From Spirochaetota bacterium (GTDB lineage: Bacteria > Spirochaetota > Spirochaetia > Treponematales > Treponemataceae), in contig JAKPSR010000084.1 in assembly GCA_029571425.1 (NCBI GenBank), forward strand, positions 1-5,214: DNA of 5,214 nt, written 5' to 3'. Under the pieces are notes generated by a model. It made no database searches, was not told where the DNA came from, and saw only the letters and a list, made by a program, of their open reading frames with translations. Each line of letters begins with the position of its first letter. The first letter of the stretch is position 1. Both the position numbers and the translations under genes were made by a program. Shown here piece after piece: positions 1 to 5,214 of the stretch.

Positions 1-2
1 AC

Positions 3-536
3 CCGGAGAGCATAGGAAAAGACGTGCTCGACGAGGTCGAGGCGAAGAAGCGCGACCTGGATCTCAAGATCGCGCAGATCAACAACGAGATCAGGACCGC
101 GAAGGAGATCGCGAGCCGCGGCAAGGTCGTCATGCCCGTGATGATCGGGCTCTTCAACCCGGCGCCGTCGACGGGCGACGAGGGCAAGAAGAGCCGCCCC
201 GCCGTTTTCTCCGCCAAGAAGGCGAAGAAAGAGGAATACTGGTGGGGGATGGTGTCTATTCCCCGCGGCGAGATGAACGATCTCGTCGTCACCATGAAGG
301 ATTCGCGCGTCGTTCGCGTGTTCGGCGAGAACACCAAGTCGGGGAAGCTCATCGAGAAGAACAAGATGCCCGATTTGGTTAACCGAAACTACAAGGTCGG
401 CAACTCGTGGCCGGTGCTCAACGCGGGCGGGCAGCTCCCGACGAACAAGTATTTCTTCGAGGTGCAGCCCGGCAAGACCGCCGAATACGAGGGCGAAGTC
501 GTCGTGTATAGCTCGTTTATCATGAGGATGAGGTGA
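3..536 (+). CDS. Unrecognised lysine-rich coiled-coil protein, 3' part of gene
   Basis: I do not recognise this family. The reading frame is open to the left edge, so the gene probably begins upstream. A GTG at 24 preceded by AGGA at 14-17 (6-base gap) is a possible in-window start, giving 170 residues. Numbering from that GTG, residues 2-32 are a charged heptad-like stretch (for example DLDLKIAQINNEI) that looks like a coiled coil. A short hydrophobic patch follows (VVMPVMIGLF, 35-44), then a Lys-rich linker (55-70). From the aromatic EEYWWGMVSIP (70-80) to the end, alternating hydrophobic residues suggest a beta-rich domain. There are no cysteines and no clear membrane helix. Its TGA (534-536) overlaps the start of the binding-protein gene, so it is probably in the same transcript. 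An accessory role in transport is possible but unproven. Base composition resembles the downstream genes. That the frame is coding is fairly sure; function is unknown. Confidence 0.75.
   Translation, partial: PESIGKDVLDEVEAKKRDLDLKIAQINNEIRTAKEIASRGKVVMPVMIGLFNPAPSTGDEGKKSRPAVFSAKKAKKEEYWWGMVSIPRGEMNDLVVTMKDSRVVRVFGENTKSGKLIEKNKMPDLVNRNYKVGNSWPVLNAGGQLPTNKYFFEVQPGKTAEYEGEVVVYSSFIMRMR
524..533 (+). promoter_or_regulatory. Tandem Shine-Dalgarno motifs before the binding-protein gene
   Basis: Two GAGG motifs lie at 524-527 and 530-533, just before a run of possible starts: GTG 533, ATG 536, ATG 539 and ATG 542. The first motif is 8 bases from ATG 536; the second is 5 bases from ATG 539 and 8 from ATG 542. 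The true start is therefore uncertain by up to 9 bases. Both motifs lie inside the end of the upstream gene, which favours translational coupling. Confidence 0.6.
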
Positions 537-2149
537 TGATGATGGACAGAAAGAACCTTTTTACCAAGCGAAACGTTATCATCGGCGCGGCGGCGCTCGC
601 CGTCGTGCTTGGATCGATAGCGACGCTCGTCATTTGGAGAAACCAACCGCGCGGCATCGTCGTGGCGGTTTCGAACCTGCCCGATTCGCTCAACCCGGTG
701 CTCGAGCAGAACGTGTCGGGCATGAACGCGGCGGAGCTCGTGTTCGACGGGCTCGTCAATTTCGAGGTCGACGCGGAGTCCGGGTCCCTGTACCCGGAGC
801 TCGCGCTCGCCGAGAGCATAGAGCAGGACCCGAAGGACAAGAAAACCTACACGGTGCTCATCAGGCAGGCGTTTTGGCACGACGGGAATCCCGTCGTAGC
901 CGACGACGTGAAGTACTCCTTCGACGCATACATGGACGAGACGAACGCCTCGCCGAAGAGGGCGTACCTCGCGTCCTTCATCCGGGAAGTCCGCGTCGTC
1001 AACTCGAGCACGGTCGAGATCGAGTTCGTGAACCCGATACCGGAGTTCCGCGCGTACCCCGTGCTCACCTTCAAGATTATCCCCTCGACGTACCGCGGCC
1101 GCGCGATGAGCCCGAACATGCGCTCCGGCGAGAACGAACGTGAATTCGCCGTCAACCCCGTCGGCACCGGGCCTTACCGGCTTTCCAATTGGGAAATCGG
1201 CAAATGGGTCGGCTTCGAGGTGAACGGCGCCTACTTCAAGGGCGTGCCGAAGGCGACGGGAATCGTCATCAAGAAGATGATCGACCCGGTCATTAGGATG
1301 AACGAGCTCAGGAAGGGCCGCGTCAACCTCGTCCTGGAGACCTCGCCGATGGACCGCTCGAAGGTCGCCAAGATGAGCGAGGTTGACATTAACTCCTACC
1401 TTCCGTACGCCTTCTATCAAGTCGCCGTCAACCTCAAGGCGTTCCCGAGCGTGGACGCGCGAAAGGCGCTCGCCATGTCGCTTGATCGCCCCTCGCTCGT
1501 GCCGTCGATCACCGATCAGGAAGTCGGCGTCGTGCTGAACCCGGGGCCGTTCCCCGCCGACCTTTTTACGCGGAACATCCCGGAATACGTGAACGAGCAG
1601 ATCCCGAATCACCTGCCGCACGACCCCGACGAGGCGCGCCGCCTCTCGAAGTCGGGCGGCCTCGCGGGGCAGACCGCGATCCTCCTCTACCCGGACTCGA
1701 TGGGCGAGTTCGGCTCTCGGATGGCCGAGGGAATCGTCCGCCAGATGGCGTCCATCGGCCTCGAGGTCGAGGCGAAGCGCACCGGCGACCAGGTATTCAA
1801 GCGCATGGTATTCGACGAGAAGTCGTACGAGCTCGCGCTCGTGTACTGCGACGGTTTCGACAACCTTTACTCCGACATGGGCCGGTGGTATCGGAGCGAC
1901 GGGGACCTCAACGTAACCGGCGTGTCAGACCGCGAGCTCGACTCGCTCTTTGACCGCTGGGACAGCGAGGTCGTGACCGCGAAATGGGTTGACCTGACGC
2001 TGGCGCTCAACGAGCGCATCTCGGCGATCGCCCCGGCCATGTACCTGTGCTCGCTCGAGAAGGACGTCTACACGCGGGGGCTCGGAAACGTCGCCATCGC
2101 CACGGACAACCCCTTCCTCTCGGTCGAGAATTGGACGCTGAGGAACTAG
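536..2149 (+). CDS. ABC importer solute-binding protein, SBP_bac_5 (peptide/nickel) family
   Basis: This is the extracytoplasmic ligand-binding component of a peptide/nickel-type ABC importer. From ATG 536 it has 537 residues, normal for the family. Residues 14-34 form one hydrophobic helix behind basic residues, with neither a lipobox Cys nor a clear signal-peptidase site, so it may be an uncleaved membrane anchor. Family landmarks follow in order: SLNPVLEQN (51-59); the signature WHDGNP then DDVKYSF (114-129); GTGPYRLSNW (210-219); a helix ending in LRKGRVNLV (258-266); VDARKALAMSLDR (306-318); PGPFP (336-340); and the C-terminal DRELDSLFDRW segment (465-475). The fold appears complete, with no frameshift. 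It follows the upstream gene with a TGATG overlap and precedes the DppB-like gene by 4 bases, the usual Opp/Dpp gene order. The family binds peptides, nickel complexes, haem, sugars and more; nothing here fixes the ligand. ATG 539 or 542 are equally possible starts. Confidence 0.95.
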   Translation: MMMDRKNLFTKRNVIIGAAALAVVLGSIATLVIWRNQPRGIVVAVSNLPDSLNPVLEQNVSGMNAAELVFDGLVNFEVDAESGSLYPELALAESIEQDPKDKKTYTVLIRQAFWHDGNPVVADDVKYSFDAYMDETNASPKRAYLASFIREVRVVNSSTVEIEFVNPIPEFRAYPVLTFKIIPSTYRGRAMSPNMRSGENEREFAVNPVGTGPYRLSNWEIGKWVGFEVNGAYFKGVPKATGIVIKKMIDPVIRMNELRKGRVNLVLETSPMDRSKVAKMSEVDINSYLPYAFYQVAVNLKAFPSVDARKALAMSLDRPSLVPSITDQEVGVVLNPGPFPADLFTRNIPEYVNEQIPNHLPHDPDEARRLSKSGGLAGQTAILLYPDSMGEFGSRMAEGIVRQMASIGLEVEAKRTGDQVFKRMVFDEKSYELALVYCDGFDNLYSDMGRWYRSDGDLNVTGVSDRELDSLFDRWDSEVVTAKWVDLTLALNERISAIAPAMYLCSLEKDVYTRGLGNVAIATDNPFLSVENWTLRN

Positions 2150-2153
2150 CGGC

Positions 2154-3038
2154 ATGAGACTACTGCGCTTCTTCGCCCGCGAGTTTTTCGTCCACGGTAT
2201 CGTGTTCGCCCTCGCGGGAACGTGCGCCCTCGCGCTCCTCTACCTCGCGTCGATCGGCGCGCCGATCGAAAGCTACGCAGAGACGGCCCGGTCGTTCGTT
2301 CTCCTCGTGACCGGGTCTGACGACTTCTCGACGGCGCATCCCGGTTTCAGCGCCGGGCGGATAATCGCGAGCGGGGCGGCGGTAACCCTGCCGCTCGCCC
2401 TCGTGTCGCTCGCGTTCCTTACCGTCATCTCGCTTTCCCTTTCCGCGGCGTCGAGCGCGTCGCGGTACCTCGCGAACCGTCACGGTTCGCGGGGCGCCGT
2501 GGGCCTCCACGCCGCGCTCGACGTGGCAGTATCCGCGCTCGCCGCCTGTCCGCTCTTCGTGGGCTTTTGGGCCCTCGCGCAGGCGTTCGGCAGCGAGACG
2601 CCGTTCGTGCTCATAGCGTTGGTCACGGTATTGCTCGGCGGTCTTTCGTGGGACGCTGCGCGATTCCTGAGCGCCGACATGCTCGCGCAGGCGGACACGA
2701 CGCACGCGATCGTGTTCGGCACGCTCGGGAACCCGCTCGGCTCTGCCTTCCCCCTTCCGGGAACCTGGTCCGGGTACCTGTTCGCCTCGAGCCTACCAAG
2801 GTTCCTTCCGTACCTCGCTGGGAAGGTCCCGGCGATTGTCGGCGCCGTCACGATCGCCGAGATCGTCTTCTCGTTCCCCGGGCTCGGGAGCACGTTGCTC
2901 GACGCGCTGCTCGCCACGAACACGGACCTTCTCGTGGCCTCCGTCTTCATCCTTCTGTGCCTTAACGCGGTCGTCACCTTCGCGGTGAAGACGGTCCTCT
3001 TCCTTGTCTATCCGAGGTGGTATGAAAAATCGGTCTAG
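2154..3038 (+). CDS. ABC importer permease, DppB/OppB-like
   Basis: This is one of two membrane subunits forming the translocation channel. It has 294 residues, slightly short for DppB proteins. About six membrane helices are visible near 11-33, 77-99, 120-143, 150-167, 224-240 and 259-285. The first external loop (34-76) is long, as in DppB. The best family marker is the C-terminal block VTIAEIVFSFPGLG (232-245) followed by a loop with TNTD (255-258), matching the DppB pattern of E, F, PGLG and a later D. The cytoplasmic loop that should carry the EAA motif contacting the ATPase (about 168-223) keeps PRFLPY (215-220) but is otherwise hard to align and rich in Gly and Pro. The start ATG follows a GAGGA at 2140-2144 with a 9-base gap, overlapping the previous stop region. 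Two long palindromes lie within the gene. Its 3' end overlaps the next permease by 17 bases. The substrate is unknown. Confidence 0.92.
   Translation: MRLLRFFAREFFVHGIVFALAGTCALALLYLASIGAPIESYAETARSFVLLVTGSDDFSTAHPGFSAGRIIASGAAVTLPLALVSLAFLTVISLSLSAASSASRYLANRHGSRGAVGLHAALDVAVSALAACPLFVGFWALAQAFGSETPFVLIALVTVLLGGLSWDAARFLSADMLAQADTTHAIVFGTLGNPLGSAFPLPGTWSGYLFASSLPRFLPYLAGKVPAIVGAVTIAEIVFSFPGLGSTLLDALLATNTDLLVASVFILLCLNAVVTFAVKTVLFLVYPRWYEKSV
2250..2269 (+). repeat. Perfect 20-bp palindrome inside the DppB-like gene
   Basis: The arm TCGATCGGCG (2250-2259) is followed directly by its exact reverse complement, with no spacer. It encodes the stretch around SIGAPIE at the end of the first membrane helix. 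It could be a protein-binding or cruciform-prone site, or chance in GC-rich coding DNA. The palindrome itself is certain; a function is not. Confidence 0.6.
2471..2491 (+). repeat. Perfect inverted repeat, 10-bp arms, inside the DppB-like gene
   Basis: The arm CGCGAACCGT (2471-2480) and its exact reverse complement ACGGTTCGCG (2482-2491) flank one C. As RNA it could form a 9-bp GC-rich stem with a 3-base loop. It encodes residues 106-113 (LANRHGSR) in the cytoplasmic loop between helices 2 and 3. No U-tract follows, so it does not resemble an intrinsic terminator. Function is unknown and chance is possible. Confidence 0.6.
3014..3020 (+). promoter_or_regulatory. Shine-Dalgarno GAGGTGG that decides the DppC-like start
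   Basis: GAGGTGG lies just before ATG 3022 with the GAGG core 4 bases away. This supports ATG 3022 over the in-frame TTG at 3004, which has no comparable motif. It is embedded in the last codons of the preceding permease. Confidence 0.7.
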
Positions 3039-3831
3039 TCCCGCGCGATGGCTCGCCATCGCCCTACTGATCTCCCCGCTCGCGCTGTCCTGGGCGCCGA
3101 TCGACCCGTCGTCGGTATATGCCTTGATAGGCGCGAGGGAAGTCTCCTACTCGCGGGCCGTCTTCGCCTCGTTTCGCGAGCTGTCGATCACGCTCGGCGC
3201 GACGCTCGCGGTGGCGATGTCGCTTTCCGTGTGCCTCGCGTACCTCAGCGTGCTCTCGATGGGATTCGGTCGCGCGGTAAAAAGCGCGTTCACGATGGTC
3301 GAGTCGATACCGTCGATACTCGTCGCCCTGTTCTTCTACGCGCCCGTTTCCGGGTACCTCGCGCGGCACGGGAGCGAGGCGTCAGCCATCGCGTCGCTCG
3401 CCGTGTTCATCGGCGCGGCGACGGTAACGGCGCTGCCCGAGGCGGTTCGCGGCATCGCGATACCACTCACCGACCTTTATTACCGTAAGTACAGCGTGTC
3501 CTTCCGCTCCTATGGGTTCACCAAGGGAAGGATCCTCGCGATACTGACGGGAAGCAGGGCCATTCGCGGCTCGATCGCGCGCGTCGCGGCCACCGTGCTC
3601 ATGAAGACGCTCGTGCTCGATTGCTCGTTCGGCTTCGTCATACAGCTCGGGTTCGGAAGCTATGGGACGCCCGCGCACCTGAGCCCCGGCGCGCTGATCG
3701 CGGCGAACCGAGACGCGCTGTTCGAGGGCGGCAACCCCGCCCTATTCTGGCTACCCTCGCTCGCGCTCGTCGCGATCACGGGCGCCTTTATGATCGCGAT
3801 CCTCGACGGACGCGCAAAGGAGGGGCGATGA
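3022..3831 (+). CDS. ABC importer permease, DppC/OppC-like
   Basis: This is the second channel subunit, partner of the DppB-like protein. From ATG 3022 it has 269 residues, short for DppC proteins. Membrane helices are seen near 9-25, 54-80, 91-113, 121-141, 186-210 and 241-262. The segment VESIPSILVAL (93-103) resembles the conserved DppC third helix. The cytoplasmic EAA-type loop lies around 150-182, with FRSYGFTKGRILAI (161-174) in the position of the usual ArxLG block and Gly165 as its conserved glycine. After helix 5, the stretch LGFGSYGTP (209-217), SPGALIAANRD (221-231) and FWLPSLAL (242-249) follows the DppC order of LGLG, a WG-type segment and WLPGLAI, though the Trp-Gly is lost. The usual DppC tail ending in a conserved DP is reduced to LDGRAKEGR. 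It overlaps the previous gene by 17 bases and the next by 4 (ATGA), implying coupled translation. Confidence 0.9.
   Translation: MKNRSSPARWLAIALLISPLALSWAPIDPSSVYALIGAREVSYSRAVFASFRELSITLGATLAVAMSLSVCLAYLSVLSMGFGRAVKSAFTMVESIPSILVALFFYAPVSGYLARHGSEASAIASLAVFIGAATVTALPEAVRGIAIPLTDLYYRKYSVSFRSYGFTKGRILAILTGSRAIRGSIARVAATVLMKTLVLDCSFGFVIQLGFGSYGTPAHLSPGALIAANRDALFEGGNPALFWLPSLALVAITGAFMIAILDGRAKEGR
3816..3823 (+). promoter_or_regulatory. Strong Shine-Dalgarno AAAGGAGG for the ATPase gene
   Basis: AAAGGAGG is a near-complete anti-16S match, 4 bases before ATG 3828, and sits inside the last codons of the DppC-like gene. It is the strongest ribosome-binding site in the window and fixes the ATPase start at the ATGA overlap. 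Confidence 0.75.
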
Positions 3832-5214
3832 CGCCTATTTCCCTTACGGGGTTTTCCATAGAGCTCGGCGGGCGCACGCTGTTGGCCGCGAGCGATTTCG
3901 AGCCCGTCGCGGGCGGGTCCACCGTGATCATCGGGCCGACCGGCACGGGCAAGTCCGTCTTCCTCAAGGCGATCGCCGGGATCCTGCCGAACGGCACGTT
4001 TCGGTTCAAAGGCTCGATGCGCGTCAACGGGATCGACGCGTACCGCGCGGGGGAGAAGACCGCGCACGCGCATTGGGAACGCATCATGCGATCCGGTCTC
4101 GTGTTCGTGCCGGCCGAGAGCGCGCAGGCGATGAACCCGGCACTGACGCTCGAGCAGAACATACACCTAATCGCGCCGGGGATGATGGACGTCGTCGCGC
4201 GTAGGCTCGCTCAGTACTTCAACCTGAGCCTCGACGCCTTCGCCCGGCTCTATCCCGACGAGGTTTCGGGCGGCGAGCTTCAGCGAGTAACGATCATGAC
4301 CTTGTTCTCGCGGCCGGGACAGCTCATCCTCCTCGACGAGCCGACGGTGAATCTCGACCGGAACCTCAGGCGGCGCTTCGCCGACTTCCTTAACTCCGAG
4401 ATTCTCAGCGACCGGAACAAGACCGTGCTCATGGCGAGTCACGACCTCGACTTCATCCGCGCGCTTCGAATGGACGAGGCGTGGGCGCTCGGCGGCGGCA
4501 AGCTCGCGCGGATACACGCCATCCCTGAATCAGACGGATACGAAAAGCCCGCGCGAACGCCCTCGAAGGGCGGGGAGCTCGAGTTAACCCGCGTATCGCA
4601 AAAATACTTCAAGCGCGGCATCTTCGGGGAGCGGCCATTCGTAGCGTTCTCCGGGCTCAGCGTGAAATTCGAGCGGTCCATCGTGTACGGGATTACCGGC
4701 CCGTCCGGCTGCGGAAAATCGAGCATGATTAAGGCGATTCTTCGGCTTATGGACGACACGAATGGGAAGATCATCCTCGATGGCGCCGACCTCGTCGCCA
4801 TAAAACCCGACGAGCGAGGGTGGGACCCCGCGCCGTTCCGGCCCTTCCGCAGCAGGATCGCCGTCGTCCAGCAGGATTCCCGGTACGCCTTCTTTCCCGA
4901 CCTGAAGATCGTCGATTCATTTAGGCATATCTCCCCGCTCGCGCGGGACTCCTCCGGACTCCCCGAGGGGCTCGCCGAGAACCTCGCGCGCGTAGGCCTT
5001 ACCCTCGCGCACTTGGAGTCATACCCGCATTCGCTGTCCTCGGGTGAGATGAAGCGCATGGACATCGCGCGCGCGCTCACCGCGCAGCCGGAAGTCCTGC
5101 TCCTCGACGAGCCGTTCGCCCACATCGACTTCGAGACGAGGTCGCGCGTCATGCGCGCGCTCTCGGAGTACCTCGCGACCCACGAGACGATCCTGATCGT
5201 CGTGACCCACGAGG
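3828..5214 (+). CDS. Fused two-domain ABC ATPase (DppD-DppF type), 3' end outside window
   Basis: This cytoplasmic ATPase carries both nucleotide-binding domains of the importer in one chain. The frame is open to the right edge (462 codons). Domain 1 (1-230): Walker A GPTGTGKS (36-43), Q-loop region FVPAESAQAMNP (93-104), signature VSGGE (146-150), Walker B LILLDEP (166-172), D-loop NLD (175-177), H-loop His205. A linker of about 20-25 residues follows. Domain 2 (from about 250): Walker A GPSGCGKS (291-298), Q-loop VVQQD with Gln349, signature LSSGE (403-407), Walker B VLLLDEP (423-429), D-loop HID (432-434), H-loop His461 at the edge. Two departures stand out: Ala96 sits where the Q-loop Gln belongs in domain 1, and the first signature Gly is Ser405 in domain 2. 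Domain 1 also lacks the Opp/Dpp C-terminal extension and its cysteines. It overlaps the DppC-like gene by ATGA. Such fusions are known (GsiA, YejF, mycobacterial DppD). Only the C-terminal end should be missing. Confidence 0.95.
   Translation, partial: MTPISLTGFSIELGGRTLLAASDFEPVAGGSTVIIGPTGTGKSVFLKAIAGILPNGTFRFKGSMRVNGIDAYRAGEKTAHAHWERIMRSGLVFVPAESAQAMNPALTLEQNIHLIAPGMMDVVARRLAQYFNLSLDAFARLYPDEVSGGELQRVTIMTLFSRPGQLILLDEPTVNLDRNLRRRFADFLNSEILSDRNKTVLMASHDLDFIRALRMDEAWALGGGKLARIHAIPESDGYEKPARTPSKGGELELTRVSQKYFKRGIFGERPFVAFSGLSVKFERSIVYGITGPSGCGKSSMIKAILRLMDDTNGKIILDGADLVAIKPDERGWDPAPFRPFRSRIAVVQQDSRYAFFPDLKIVDSFRHISPLARDSSGLPEGLAENLARVGLTLAHLESYPHSLSSGEMKRMDIARALTAQPEVLLLDEPFAHIDFETRSRVMRALSEYLATHETILIVVTHE

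Noticed and set aside
634..1143. 169-codon + strand open frame overlapping the binding-protein gene
   Set aside because: It is an Arg-rich frameshifted shadow of the binding-protein gene with no motif.
389..1621. 410-codon open frame on the - strand, antisense to the binding-protein gene
   Set aside because: Its product is an R/H/D/V-rich string with no recognisable domain, typical of the reverse of GC-rich coding DNA. The + strand frame there has clear family motifs throughout.
32..1777. Exact 16-base match (CGAGGTCGAGGCGAAG) at 32-47 and 1762-1777
   Set aside because: Both copies encode EVEAK with the preferred codons of this genome. Flanks do not match, so it is codon-driven coincidence rather than a repeat element.
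2471..2500. Inverted repeat as a transcription terminator
   Set aside because: No T-tract follows and the site is in the middle of a well-conserved open gene within an operon.
3004..3021. Upstream TTG start for the DppC-like permease
   Set aside because: It would add six residues without a suitable ribosome-binding site, while ATG 3022 has GAGGTGG directly before it.
4329..5114. Exact 15-base repeat at 4329-4343 and 5100-5114
   Set aside because: It encodes the Walker B LLDEP motif of the two homologous ABC domains, so the similarity reflects protein conservation.
4439..5152. 237-codon - strand open frame opposite the ATPase gene
   Set aside because: It is Ser/Arg-rich and lies opposite ABC domain 2, whose Walker A, signature and Walker B motifs prove the + strand frame is coding.
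3828..5214. Two separate ATPase genes (DppD and DppF) rather than one fusion
   Set aside because: The frame runs without a stop from domain 1 through the linker into domain 2, and I see no Shine-Dalgarno plus start codon at the beginning of domain 2.

Overview
The window is gene-dense, GC-rich bacterial-style DNA with every supported gene on the + strand. It reads as one tightly packed operon for a peptide/nickel-type (Opp/Dpp-family) ABC importer, preceded by the 3' part of an unrecognised gene. Shine-Dalgarno sites are strong (GAGG, GAGGTGG, AAAGGAGG) and there is no intergenic space. The lineage cannot be fixed from this piece. High third-position GC combined with regular use of AGG for Arg is not typical of the best-known high-GC Pseudomonadota, but that is only a weak hint.

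Layout. Positions 3-536 hold the C-terminal part of a lysine-rich coiled-coil protein of unknown function, running in from the left edge. Positions 536-2149 encode an extracytoplasmic solute-binding protein of the SBP_bac_5 family with an N-terminal membrane segment. Positions 2154-3038 encode a DppB-like permease and 3022-3831 a DppC-like permease. From 3828 to the right edge runs an ATPase with two complete-looking ABC domains in one chain (a DppD-DppF type fusion), cut just after the H-loop of its second domain. Junctions are a TGATG overlap, a 4-base gap, a 17-base overlap and an ATGA overlap, so translation is probably coupled throughout.

How it works together. The binding protein captures the ligand outside the membrane, the two permeases form the channel, and the fused ATPase supplies both nucleotide-binding domains. 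The ligand (peptide, nickel chelate, sugar or other) cannot be assigned from sequence alone.

The system belongs to a known class, but several parts are divergent. The ATPase has lost the Q-loop glutamine in domain 1 and has a changed signature motif in domain 2, and both changes fall on the same composite ATP site. It also lacks the C-terminal Opp/Dpp extension and any cysteine cluster after domain 1. The binding protein has no lipobox cysteine. The coupling loop of the DppB-like permease is barely recognisable. Two long perfect palindromes lie inside the DppB-like gene. I see no RNA gene, CRISPR array, mobile element or terminator, and no promoter can be supported inside the window.
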